From: a virus
Length of the DNA: 44,788 nucleotides
IMG/VR virus record: IMGVR_UViG_3300030060_001224
Span: 1 to 44,788 of that record
Strand: one strand, 5' to 3'
Of this stretch, positions 7,380 to 13,392 are shown one piece after another. Within the stretch, counting starts at the first letter, position 1. Each line of letters starts with the position of its first letter. The translations under genes and the position numbers were made by a program. The notes beneath the pieces were generated by a model that ran no database searches, was not told the origin of the DNA, and saw nothing but the letters and a program-made list of their open reading frames with translations.

Positions 7380-7649
7380 ATGGAAGTAACAATAATCGCA
7401 GATAACGGACACGCATGGGGCATCGTATCAGTAGAACAGCTCAAGGCAGCGCGCCTGTCTATTGATGACATTAGCGATTTCTCATACAAGACGCCTAATG
7501 GTGAGATACTAGCATTGGAGGAGGATTGCGATCTTCCAAAGTATCTAAATAAACTGGAGAGTATGGGCACGACGTTTAGTCTTCGTGACAATTACATTCC
7601 AGACGAGGATCATCCAGACAACCCTAGGACATGGCCTAGGATTAGATAG
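7380..7649 (+). CDS. Early hypothetical protein (89 aa)
   Basis: ATG 7380 is preceded by GGAGGACAAA; the upstream ATG at 7368 is part of the ribosome binding site and is rejected. The product (EVTIIADNGHAWGIVSVEQL, DDISDFSYKTPNGE, a C-terminal PDEDHPDNPRTWPR) looks like a small beta-alpha acidic domain. No family recognised. It is a single-gene transcription unit with its own promoter (7272) and terminator (7666). Confidence 0.75.
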   Translation: MEVTIIADNGHAWGIVSVEQLKAARLSIDDISDFSYKTPNGEILALEEDCDLPKYLNKLESMGTTFSLRDNYIPDEDHPDNPRTWPRIR

Positions 7650-7665
7650 TTCCTCCATAGGACGG

Positions 7666-7693
7666 AAAGAGCGGCAGAGATGCCGCTCTTTTT
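7666..7693 (+). terminator. Intrinsic terminator
   Basis: AAAGAGCGGCA, loop GAGA, TGCCGCTCTTT, T-run. Eleven perfect pairs. The anti-leader trailer TCCTCCATAG lies just before it. Confidence 0.9.
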
Positions 7694-7695
7694 GT

Positions 7696-7723
7696 TTGTG
7701 TTTAGTTTGTTATTCGATATAAT
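7696..7723 (+). promoter_or_regulatory. Sigma70-like promoter
   Basis: TTGTGT, 16 bases, consensus TATAAT. It lies immediately after the terminator T-run and about 35 bases before the start at 7757, which carries the full shared leader ATGGAGGACTAAATG. Confidence 0.6.
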
Positions 7724-7756
7724 GAGGACATCAACAACAGTCTAATGGAGGACTAA

Positions 7757-8125
7757 ATGACTATGCTTAAATTTAGAAGCAAAGAGTTTACGCGGATGAT
7801 TCAGCATATGCTGAAGAACGAGCGCAAGATTCCTTATGTGGACAAGACGACAGATGAATATGGTCTGTGGCTTGTTAAGGATGAGGGCATCTATGTGATG
7901 TCGCCATCGCCAGAGCGTGACATTGTCAGTAAGAACAAATGCCATGTTATCTATGCGCGAGGATATTCTCCTCGCGTTAAGGATTTATGGGAAAAGACTC
8001 ACGCTGTGAGCGGAGACGATTTCGCAGAGTTTATCCCATTGTCTGAACAACAGATGAAACGAGTCGCATTGTTCGGTGAATTGGACATTCGTCTCACAGA
8101 AACGGAGGTATCTATCTATGCCTAA
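7757..8125 (+). CDS. DUF3085-like hypothetical protein
   Basis: 122 residues, ATG preceded by TGGAGGACTAA. The segment YGLWLVKDEGIYVMS, followed by HVIYARGYSP and a later SGDDFAEFIPL, is the pattern I associate with DUF3085 (small uncharacterised proteins of phages, plasmids and proteobacteria). First gene of a two-gene unit with the Api92-like gene, which it overlaps by eight bases. Function unknown; the family assignment is from memory of the motif. Confidence 0.6.
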   Translation: MTMLKFRSKEFTRMIQHMLKNERKIPYVDKTTDEYGLWLVKDEGIYVMSPSPERDIVSKNKCHVIYARGYSPRVKDLWEKTHAVSGDDFAEFIPLSEQQMKRVALFGELDIRLTETEVSIYA

Positions 8126-8681
8126 TTGGTGTCAGAATGTAATCTATGTATCCCATGAGGACGAAAACAAGATGATGGCGTTGAAAGACGCCATCCTCAA
8201 TGGCGAGATGTGCGCCCACATCAAACCCATGCCGGATGCGCTGAAGGGCATCACATCTGGCGCGACTACGATTGATGGGGAAACCCATCGCTTGTGGCGC
8301 AACGATGAGGACGGCAATGCCGTCGCCATCCCCCAAGCAGAGTTAGACGAGATGCGCGTCGATTACGGCACAGCATCTTGGTATGATTGGTGCTGTGATA
8401 ATTGGGGCACGAAATGGGATATCTGTTCCCCATGGGATACAGACGATATATATCATGCGGACGATGGGACGGGGACATATGTGTTCAAGTTTGATACCGC
8501 ATGGTCGCCACCAATCCCTGTATATGATGCGATGATTAAACAAGGATTCAATCTGGTCGCGCATTATGTGGAATATGGTTGCGGATACCATGGCGAATAT
8601 TCCAAGGATGGTGACTATTACCATAATGAAATACAGGATGGAGATGAGATAGACGAACATCTCCAATCTGAATACGCCTAA
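8118..8681 (+). CDS. Api92/DUF1281-like protein
   Basis: 187 residues. The start at 8118 gives the classical N-terminus MPNWCQN, follows GGAGGT and overlaps the previous stop. The N-terminal MPNWCxN, a WYDWCCDNWGTKWD core, FDTAWSPPIPVYDAM, and the later HYVEYGCGYHGEY are hallmarks of the Api92-like ferredoxin-fold family (DUF1281) found on phages and conjugative plasmids. The molecular role is not known. The carboxyl end is strongly acidic (DGDEIDEHLQSEYA). Followed by an anti-leader hairpin and a strong terminator. Confidence 0.75.
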   Translation: MPNWCQNVIYVSHEDENKMMALKDAILNGEMCAHIKPMPDALKGITSGATTIDGETHRLWRNDEDGNAVAIPQAELDEMRVDYGTASWYDWCCDNWGTKWDICSPWDTDDIYHADDGTGTYVFKFDTAWSPPIPVYDAMIKQGFNLVAHYVEYGCGYHGEYSKDGDYYHNEIQDGDEIDEHLQSEYA

Positions 8682-8760
8682 CAATGGGGAGCGCGGCAGG
8701 TGTCGCGCTCCTTCCTTCTGACTGGTGACCAGTCTCGAGACCATTCCATTAGTTATTAGT

Positions 8761-8778
8761 CGTAGTCCTCCAACTACG
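8761..8778 (+). promoter_or_regulatory. Hairpin exposing an anti-leader sequence
   Basis: CGTAGT, loop CCTCCA, ACTACG. Bases 8763-8772 (TAGTCCTCCA) are the exact reverse complement of TGGAGGACTA, the leader of the genes at 7757, 6319 and 8960. It lies in the 3-prime untranslated region of the 7757-8681 unit, before the terminator. Could pair with the ribosome binding site of its own or sister mRNAs. Confidence 0.45.
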
Positions 8779-8783
8779 GACGG

Positions 8784-8812
8784 CGCCCTGGGCCATGCCC
8801 AGGGCGTTTTTT
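8784..8812 (+). terminator. Strong intrinsic terminator
   Basis: CGCCCTGGGC, loop CAT, GCCCAGGGCG, six T. Ten perfect GC-rich pairs. Confidence 0.92.
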
Positions 8813-8817
8813 ATCAG

Positions 8818-8898
8818 TCCCGAATCCCGAATCCCGAATCCCGAATCCCGAAAGGCTGCGCCCCGAACCCTGGCGCCTACCTGGTCCCGAACCCGAAT
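8818..8898. repeat. TCCCGAA repeat array 2
   Basis: Five perfect tandem TCCCGAA heptamers (8818-8852), then diverged units up to CCCGAACCCGAATAT. Placed between the terminator at 8784 and the promoter at 8905, like array 1. On the minus strand the core reads GGG separated by four-base ATTC loops, i.e. a quadruplex-capable tract on the template strand. Confidence 0.9.
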
Positions 8899-8904
8899 AT
8901 ATGT

Positions 8905-8933
8905 TTGTTTTTTGCTTGTTCCTGGTGTACAAT
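8905..8933 (+). promoter_or_regulatory. Sigma70-like promoter
   Basis: TTGTTT, 17 bases, TACAAT. The surrounding TTTGTTTTTTGCTTGTTCC resembles the sequence at the promoter 7272. The start codon at 8960 follows with leader ATGGAGGACTAATC. Confidence 0.5.
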
Positions 8934-8959
8934 TTAATTGTTCATATGGAGGACTAATC

Positions 8960-9559
8960 ATGCGTATATCAAATGGGAGCGGAAAACTGCAAGATATCCG
9001 CTCGTTAAACACGAACACGTTAACTAATGAGTTTTGCAAAGCCATGTATAACTCGAGCGCGGATGATATCATCTGTCGCAAATGCTATTCCATGAACATG
9101 TTGAACGGACTCCGCAAGAATTGCGCTCCGTCATGGCAGGAAAACAGCGATATTCTTTCCGGCGGATTGATTCCGCCACACATGTTGCCGACAATCTTGG
9201 ATGCGTTTTTCCGTTTCTCATCTCATGGTGAGCTAATCAACATGACCATGTTGGAAAATTTCCACAATATCACGTTGCACAACCCACATTGCTCTTTTGC
9301 CTTGTGGACAAAGCGCAAGAATTTTATCCGCAAGTTTTACAGCCAACACGAAAAGCCGGCCAATCTGATTCTGATTTACAGCAACCCGCGCATTGACGCG
9401 GTGATGAATCATCCGCCGGAGTTTTTTGATCGGACGTTTAACAATGTATCAAAGGGCAGTGATGTTGCACAAAATTGCACCGGACAAAAATGTCGTGATT
9501 GCTTGCTATGCTACAAGGCAGGTAATGGCGTGACTCAAATTGTGGAGGCAGTGAAATGA
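8960..9559 (+). CDS. Cysteine-rich GP88-like protein
   Basis: 199 residues, ATG at 8960 behind TGGAGGACTA; longer readings run through the repeat array and are rejected. The sequence holds DIICRKCYSMNMLNGLRKNC near residues 35-55, a middle LWTKRKNFIRKFY, LILIYSNPRID, and a C-terminal cluster CTGQKCRDCLLCYK (C-x4-C-x2-C-x2-C). This layout (early Cys pair, R and N rich helix, late Cys cluster) resembles the phage gene-product-88 family, whose function is unknown. The Cys clusters could bind zinc or an iron-sulphur cluster. Coupled (ATGA) to the next 46-residue gene. Confidence 0.6.
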   Translation: MRISNGSGKLQDIRSLNTNTLTNEFCKAMYNSSADDIICRKCYSMNMLNGLRKNCAPSWQENSDILSGGLIPPHMLPTILDAFFRFSSHGELINMTMLENFHNITLHNPHCSFALWTKRKNFIRKFYSQHEKPANLILIYSNPRIDAVMNHPPEFFDRTFNNVSKGSDVAQNCTGQKCRDCLLCYKAGNGVTQIVEAVK

Positions 9560-9696
9560 CCAAAGAAGATATCGTCATGCACATAAAGCATATCGTCGTC
9601 GAACAATGCGAAAAGGAACCAGAGGACCGAGATTGGTTCGCAGCCTTCGGCGCCCTAATCGACAAGATCGAGGACAGCATAAAGGAGGAGGCCTAG
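9556..9696 (+). CDS. Small acidic hypothetical protein (46 aa)
   Basis: ATGA overlap with the previous stop. Begins MTKEDIVMHIKHIVVEQCEK and ends DKIEDSIKEEA: a probably all-helical acidic peptide. Its TAG stop lies in a palindrome that also ends the converging nuclease gene and forms the terminator. Function unknown; could act with the GP88-like protein encoded just before. Confidence 0.6.
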   Translation: MTKEDIVMHIKHIVVEQCEKEPEDRDWFAAFGALIDKIEDSIKEEA

Positions 9697-9706
9697 GCCT
9701 CCTTTT
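9686..9706. terminator. Palindromic terminator shared by converging genes
   Basis: AGGAGGCCTAGGCCTCCT is an 18-base perfect palindrome followed by TTTTC. Its central CCTAGG supplies a TAG stop to both strands (plus stop 9694-9696, minus stop 9695-9693), so both converging genes end inside the terminator. Confidence 0.75.
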
Positions 9707-10217
9707 CTTTTGCCTCGAGCCCAGGTTGCTGTGACCCTGGTACTGGCGCCCCAGTCCCTGGGTGGCCTAGGGCAAGATCCCCGAATCCCGAACCCGAATC
9801 CCGAAGTCCCGATAGCACTGACTCTAAGTGCCGGACCCCCGACTCCCGAACCGCGTCCCATAAATCCCCGAATCCCGAACCCCGAAACTCGGCCCCAGCT
9901 GCCAGTCCCGACTTGGCTACGTCCAAGGCTCTCGCGCCCCGAAACAAAAATAGGTCGCCCGAAGAGAGGTGCTTAACCAAGATGAATGACAAGCCGCCCG
10001 AACGTGAATACGCGGTATTCCACGCAATTTGCTGTGGAGATATTCTGACAGTATTGTTTTTTGTTGTTTTTAATTCCAACCAAAACACAAGTCCGGACCA
10101 TGCTACATGTACGTCAGGCACGCCACCGCCATGGCGGTTTTCGATTCGGGTTGTATAGCAGTTACTCGGCAGGTTCCTGCGGATGGTGTTCCAAAAGTTC
10201 GCCTCCGGTGTCGGCAT
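9693..10217 (-). CDS. VRR-NUC family nuclease with repeat-derived C-terminus
   Basis: 174 residues from ATG 10217 with GGAGGT upstream; overlaps the small terminase gene by 56 bases. Residues 1-100 match the VRR-NUC (PD-(D/E)XK) pattern of phage nucleases: E at the N-terminal helix (EANFWNTIRR), then GGGVPDVHVAW (catalytic D), LVFWLELKTTKNN (E-x-K), QQIAWNTAYSRSGG and FILVK. VRR-NUC proteins are structure-specific nucleases, often Holliday-junction or flap cutters. From about residue 110 the protein is glycine/serine/aspartate-rich (EFRGSGFGDLW, GLRDSGSGFGD) because the reading frame runs through TTCGGGA repeats. That tail is probably not part of the fold. Confidence 0.75.
   Translation of the reverse strand: MPTPEANFWNTIRRNLPSNCYTTRIENRHGGGVPDVHVAWSGLVFWLELKTTKNNTVRISPQQIAWNTAYSRSGGLSFILVKHLSSGDLFLFRGARALDVAKSGLAAGAEFRGSGFGDLWDAVRESGVRHLESVLSGLRDSGSGFGDLALGHPGTGAPVPGSQQPGLEAKEKEA
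9777..9966. repeat. CCCGAA repeat array 3, inside the nuclease gene
   Basis: About a dozen degenerate CCCGAA units (for example ATCCCCGAATCCCGAACCCG at 9776-9795, and ATCCCCGAATCCCGAACCCC near 9864-9883), interspersed with unrelated GC-rich sequence. Unlike arrays 1 and 2 this one lies in a coding region, in the C-terminal third of the VRR-NUC gene. Confidence 0.8.
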
Positions 10218-10719
10218 CAACTACCTCCGTATACTCACCCTCAATGAACGCCTGCGGATACTCACGCCGCAACTGATTCAATCGAGAGGTGATCTCTTCT
10301 CGAGACAGATCGTCTAGCTGATGAATGTTCTCTCGCCTGTCTACAGTCAAGCCACCAAGTGCAGATCGAATCTTCTCGGCATTGATTGCCGCTGAAAACT
10401 GACCTGCCTCCTCGGCGCCAGCCGATAATTCATGAAGACGTTTGAGCTGACCCATTACGGTCACGCCATAACGACGTTCTCGCTCTTCACGAAGTTCTTG
10501 TATGTAGTCGGTGAGGTGAGGAAACTTTTTGCCTGCCAATAAGTGCCCAGCAATAGAGGCTGCTGAGTTAGATGCATACCCTGCCTTTCGGGCGCATTCG
10601 GCGTTGGAATATATACCTTCAACATAGTGCCGAGCGAACTCACGCTGACGCTGGGTCAATTTGCGTCCAGTCTCGGCCTCAATGTCATCTGCAAGAATGT
10701 CTGTCTTCTTGTTACACAT
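10162..10719 (-). CDS. terS: Terminase small subunit
   Basis: 185 residues. The N-terminal part, LTQRQREFARHYVEGIYSNA followed by ECARKAGYASNSAASIAGHL, is the typical Terminase_2 helix-turn-helix that recognises the packaging site; the rest has coiled-coil helices (LREERERRYGVTVMGQLKRL) for oligomerisation and an acidic tail (EGEYTEVVDADTGGELLEHH). It is not next to TerL but about 6.4 kb away, in a two-gene minus-strand unit with the VRR-NUC nuclease. The start ATG lacks a strong ribosome binding site; expression probably comes from the control region 10720-11057. Confidence 0.88.
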   Translation of the reverse strand: MCNKKTDILADDIEAETGRKLTQRQREFARHYVEGIYSNAECARKAGYASNSAASIAGHLLAGKKFPHLTDYIQELREERERRYGVTVMGQLKRLHELSAGAEEAGQFSAAINAEKIRSALGGLTVDRRENIHQLDDLSREEITSRLNQLRREYPQAFIEGEYTEVVDADTGGELLEHHPQEPAE

Positions 10720-10817
10720 GTCACACTACTACCCCATAAAAACGTTGTTTTGAAGCCTTTTTGAATCTAGGCCTTTTACCAGGTTTTTGAGATGTTGTCC
10801 TATAGAGTCCCCATACT

Positions 10818-10917
10818 GTGACAAGTGTGCCAAAAATGCTTAGAAGTGTGCCAAGGAAAAACCCTTACTCCGCCTTGTGTTTTGAGGTTCTTGTCACACT
10901 TGTCACACTTGTCACAC
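10818..10917. repeat. Iteron-like TTGTCACAC repeats
   Basis: Three perfect tandem copies of the nine-mer TTGTCACAC at 10891-10917, and an inverted copy GTGACAAGTGTG at 10818-10829; partial copies follow (AGTGTGCCAA near 10844, TGTCACAC near 10720 and CGTGACAAACGAGAC near 10970). Just downstream is the AT-rich TTTGAAAAATTTTCAAAA. Repeats plus AT-rich tract between diverging genes look like an origin or the binding site of a regulator. Confidence 0.75.
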
Positions 10918-10999
10918 CCCATTTGAAAAATTTTCAAAAACTTTTTTTCAGCAAAAATACTGTACCAAACGTGACAAACGAGACATGGTTCTTATGTTG

Positions 11000-11027
11000 T
11001 TGCATACTGTCTCGCTCTGTGTATAAT
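11000..11027 (+). promoter_or_regulatory. Sigma70 promoter of the 11-15 kb operon
   Basis: TTGCAT, 16 bases, TATAAT. The -35 context TTGCATACTGTCTC parallels the promoter at 6216. The leader TTGGAGGACGTT precedes the ATG at 11058. It appears to drive the whole overlapping gene run to the terminator at 15440. Confidence 0.65.
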
Positions 11028-11057
11028 AACAATTAAATATCAGTCTTGGAGGACGTT

Positions 11058-11234
11058 ATGGAAATACAGCAAAGAATTGAGGTCCAAGGTTCACGGATCG
11101 AATACCTTGTATACTGTGACTGGTGTGCGGGTCATGGGTACGAGCCGACGCCATACGGCGACGTTGTTGACTGTGACAAGTGTCATGGTTCGTGTTTCAA
11201 GTTTCGTCATGTAATGGAGGCGGATGATGAGTGA
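11058..11234 (+). CDS. Small DnaJ-type zinc-finger protein
   Basis: 58 residues, ATG at 11058 behind GGAGG. Two half-motifs CDWCAGHGYEP and CDKCHGSC, spaced 16 residues apart, follow the CxxCxGxG pattern of the DnaJ cysteine-rich domain and should bind one zinc. The rest is short and has no other domain, so it is probably a stand-alone zinc knuckle acting on protein or nucleic acid. Confidence 0.7.
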   Translation: MEIQQRIEVQGSRIEYLVYCDWCAGHGYEPTPYGDVVDCDKCHGSCFKFRHVMEADDE

Positions 11235-11430
11235 GGCATTCACGAATTACGTTCTGAGCTTTTACGGCAAGGGCGGCATTTACGAGTTCGACTGTGATGA
11301 GTCGAACATTCGTAAGGCGTGTGAGTATGTGTCTAAGAGTCCCAAGTTTGAGGGCGACACGTTTGATCGTGAGGAGGTTCGTTGCCTCCTTGAGCATGAA
11401 GGTTTTATGGAGGTTTGTCATGGGAACTAG
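11227..11430 (+). CDS. Hypothetical protein (67 aa)
   Basis: Overlaps the previous gene by eight bases; ATGs at 11224 and 11227 are both possible, with GGAGG just upstream. Sequence features: SFYGKGGIYEFDCDESNIRK, then a charged helix and CLLEHEGFMEVCHGN. No domain recognised. Part of the coupled operon. Confidence 0.65.
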   Translation: MSEAFTNYVLSFYGKGGIYEFDCDESNIRKACEYVSKSPKFEGDTFDREEVRCLLEHEGFMEVCHGN

Positions 11431-11824
11431 AGCGATTTACATCTTTGAGGACGAGCATGAAGAGGTTCATGTTTACAAGCATTATGACAACTATCCGCAG
11501 GGTGCGGTGGATTTCGTTGAGAACGCCAAGGAGTTCGCATGGGAGTTGCCACGCTTTGAGGCTGACGAGTTTGCGGCATCGTTTGTTGCGGCGAACAAAG
11601 ATCGGAGGGGCGGTGGTGTTCGTCTGGTTAACGCGAGGTTCAAGGATCGTGATGAGATGTTGGAGGCCAATGATTGGTGTGACTATCATTATGTGATCTC
11701 AAAGCATAACAGCCAAGATTTGTGGATTGAGATTTGGCAGATGCGTGATGAGTGGGTTCTGATTGATGAGCTTACGCATACTGAAATGAAGGAGAAATAT
11801 TGTGAACGTGCTGTCGCTGTTTGA
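11420..11824 (+). CDS. Hypothetical protein, family seen in marine phages (134 aa)
   Basis: ATG 11420 overlaps the previous stop, with GGAGG upstream; an in-frame upstream extension is out of context. Characteristic stretches are IYIFEDEHEEVHVYKHYDNY, ELPRFEADEFAASFVAANKD, DYHYVISKH and WIEIWQMRDEWV. I associate this pattern (KHxDxYP, ADEFAAxFxAxNK) with uncharacterised phage proteins. It overlaps the methyltransferase start by 23 bases. Function unknown. Confidence 0.75.
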   Translation: MGTRAIYIFEDEHEEVHVYKHYDNYPQGAVDFVENAKEFAWELPRFEADEFAASFVAANKDRRGGGVRLVNARFKDRDEMLEANDWCDYHYVISKHNSQDLWIEIWQMRDEWVLIDELTHTEMKEKYCERAVAV

Positions 11825-12872
11825 CGGAATGTCATGCGGGAGGCTTGCCCTTGAGAGGGCAGGCTTTCCTGTTACCAACTACTTTGCCAGCGAGATCGAC
11901 AAGTATGCGATTGAGGTAGCGAGGGCCAACTATCCTGACACGGTGCATCTGGGTGATGTGACCACAGTGGGCACAAAACATGGCAGTCTTTTTTATGAGG
12001 ATGAAAACGGTATTGGGTGTGGCGCGGACATTGACCTGTTGATCGGCGGCTCACCCTGTCAGGGATTCTCGTGGGCTGGCAAGCGTTTGAACTTTGATGA
12101 TCCGCGCTCGGCGCTGTTCTTTGAGTATGTGCGTTTGCTCCGCGCCTTGAAGCCACGCTGGTTTCTGTTGGAGAACGTCAACATGAAGCAAGAGCATCAG
12201 GACGTTATCACTGAGCATTTGGGCGTGAGGCCGGTTCGCATCAACTCCAACTTAGTGTCGGCGCAGAATCGTGACCGTCTGTATTGGACGAACATTCCAG
12301 TCTGCTCCATGCCGGAGAACAAGCGCGTCTATTTGAAGGACATCTTGGAGAACGGTTTTACGGATCGGGATAAGTCACATTGCATTGACGCGAACTATTT
12401 CAAGGGTGGGAATCTGAAATCCTACTTCCAAAAGAATCGGCGCCAGCTTGTGTTTGATTTTGCCGACGACAACGGATTGCAGTTGGCAGGTGAGGCGGAT
12501 TTGAAAGGTCACGCCTACAACCGGCGCGTCTATCATCCTGACGGCAAGGCGCCGACATTGTGCGCCAACTCCGGCGGGAATCTTGAGCCGAAGATTCTTC
12601 AAGTGCCAAGGGGCAATAACAAAGGCGGCATCAAAGCGGAGGACGGTAAGGTTCCCACGTTGAGCGGTTCGTCATGGGAGCACAACAATTTTGTCACGGA
12701 CGGTATGACATGGCGCAAGTTGACGCCCATCGAATGTGAGCGATTGCAGACCGTGCCGGATGGGTACACGGATCATGTGTCGAACACCCAGCGTTATCGG
12801 ATGTTGGGCAACGGCTGGACGATTGACGTAATCTGTCATTTGCTGGAGGGCATGAAGAATGAAAAAGCCTAA
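11802..12872 (+). CDS. DNA (cytosine-5) methyltransferase
   Basis: 356 residues from GTG 11802, AAGGAG upstream. Methylates cytosine C5 using S-adenosylmethionine, usually to protect phage DNA from restriction. Motif I is LSLFDGMSCGRLALERAG (residues 4-21), motif IV GGSPCQGFS (catalytic Cys about 86), motif VI LLENV (about 122-126), motif VIII SAQNRDRLYW (about 153-162), motif X near LGNGWTIDVI. All catalytic motifs look intact, and the short target-recognition region is reminiscent of the compact DNMT3-like phage enzymes. No cognate restriction gene is nearby, so it is a solitary enzyme. Confidence 0.93.
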   Translation: MNVLSLFDGMSCGRLALERAGFPVTNYFASEIDKYAIEVARANYPDTVHLGDVTTVGTKHGSLFYEDENGIGCGADIDLLIGGSPCQGFSWAGKRLNFDDPRSALFFEYVRLLRALKPRWFLLENVNMKQEHQDVITEHLGVRPVRINSNLVSAQNRDRLYWTNIPVCSMPENKRVYLKDILENGFTDRDKSHCIDANYFKGGNLKSYFQKNRRQLVFDFADDNGLQLAGEADLKGHAYNRRVYHPDGKAPTLCANSGGNLEPKILQVPRGNNKGGIKAEDGKVPTLSGSSWEHNNFVTDGMTWRKLTPIECERLQTVPDGYTDHVSNTQRYRMLGNGWTIDVICHLLEGMKNEKA

Positions 12873-13107
12873 AATAGAAAAAAACATTCCGCTGGATGAG
12901 TCTGAATGGAGTTGGCTGGACGAACTTGAAATAGGGGATAGCTTTGTCGTTCCAAGCAAGTTTCGGAGCAATGTCAGGAATCAAATGTACAAAAGAAAAA
13001 TGATTCCGGTGATGCGGAGGATTGGAGACAGAGCCAGCCGCGAAAATCAAAACTTTGATGATTGGCAACACCGATTTTGGTTTGCTGGGAGATCAGATCA
13101 GTCGTGA
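12859..13107 (+). CDS. Hypothetical DNA-binding-like protein (82 aa)
   Basis: ATG 12859 overlaps the methyltransferase stop by 14 bases, with GGAGGG upstream. Tryptophan- and arginine-rich: SEWSWLDELEIGDSFVVPSK, FRSNVRNQMYKRKMIPVMRR, ending DDWQHRFWFAGRSD. The GDSFVVP and basic helix resemble small phage proteins that follow replication genes. Family unknown. Confidence 0.65.
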   Translation: MKKPKIEKNIPLDESEWSWLDELEIGDSFVVPSKFRSNVRNQMYKRKMIPVMRRIGDRASRENQNFDDWQHRFWFAGRSDQS

Positions 13108-13310
13108 TCTGGGGCGTATCCAAATGCACTAAGTGCGGTAAAAAAGCAGATGCAAAGGACGGTAACGACCTGCTTTGCACAGATTGTTGGTTCAAAATCT
13201 ACGGAGGTAGAAATGGGAAAAGTAAAAGCATGGGTCATGGACATGGAGGAGGATGCCATCGACATGACCGTGGAGGAGTGGACGGCCAAGCATGGCGAGA
13301 GCGTGATTGA
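13104..13310 (+). CDS. Possible small zinc-ribbon protein
   Basis: 68 residues from a GTG at 13104. The front half has CTKCGKKADAKDGNDLLCTDC, a clear two-CxxC zinc ribbon. The back half (GRNGKSKSMGHGHGGGCHRH) overlaps the next gene by 98 bases, where base use is driven by the other frame. The zinc ribbon argues for a real gene; the tail may be incidental. Start and end are both uncertain. Confidence 0.4.
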   Translation: MIWGVSKCTKCGKKADAKDGNDLLCTDCWFKIYGGRNGKSKSMGHGHGGGCHRHDRGGVDGQAWRERD

Positions 13311-13392
13311 CGTTTATTACGAGGCGCGGCGCAAGTTTTCGGGCGAAGCAGATGGCGATCCAGACGGACCACCGGAGGGATATGATGAGTGA
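13213..13392 (+). CDS. Small acidic hypothetical protein (59 aa)
   Basis: ATG 13213 follows ACGGAGGTAGAA. Sequence starts MGKVKAWVMDMEEDAIDMTV and ends in a proline/aspartate-rich tail (GDPDGPPEGYDE). It shares the string DMTVEE with the product at 13888. Coupled to the next gene by an eight-base overlap. Function unknown. Confidence 0.65.
   Translation: MGKVKAWVMDMEEDAIDMTVEEWTAKHGESVIDVYYEARRKFSGEADGDPDGPPEGYDE

Larger units (their letters stand above)
10720..11057. other. Divergent control region upstream of terS
   Basis: 338 bases without a credible gene. It contains the TTGTCACAC repeats, a T-rich palindromic AT block at about 10921-10950 and the rightward promoter at 11000. A 72-codon frame across it translates the repeats as VTLVTLVTP and covers the promoter, so it is not annotated. 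Confidence 0.6.

Noticed and set aside
7205-8898. CRISPR-like array
   Set aside because: The heptamer repeats have no spacers of regular size and no cas gene is near; this is a simple tandem repeat.
8795-8959. N-terminal extension of the GP88-like gene through PESRIPNPESR repeats
   Set aside because: The extension runs through the terminator, array 2 and the promoter; the leader and ATG at 8960 define the start.
9710-9976. An 88-codon plus-strand frame rich in proline (RIPNPNPE, PINPRIPNPE)
   Set aside because: It is array 3 read on the opposite strand of the VRR-NUC gene; peptide periodicity is only that of the heptamer DNA.
10818-11036. A 72-codon plus-strand frame across the terS control region
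   Set aside because: It translates the TTGTCACAC repeats as VTLVTLVTP, runs over the promoter at 11000 and has no ribosome binding site; it is a by-product of the repeats.
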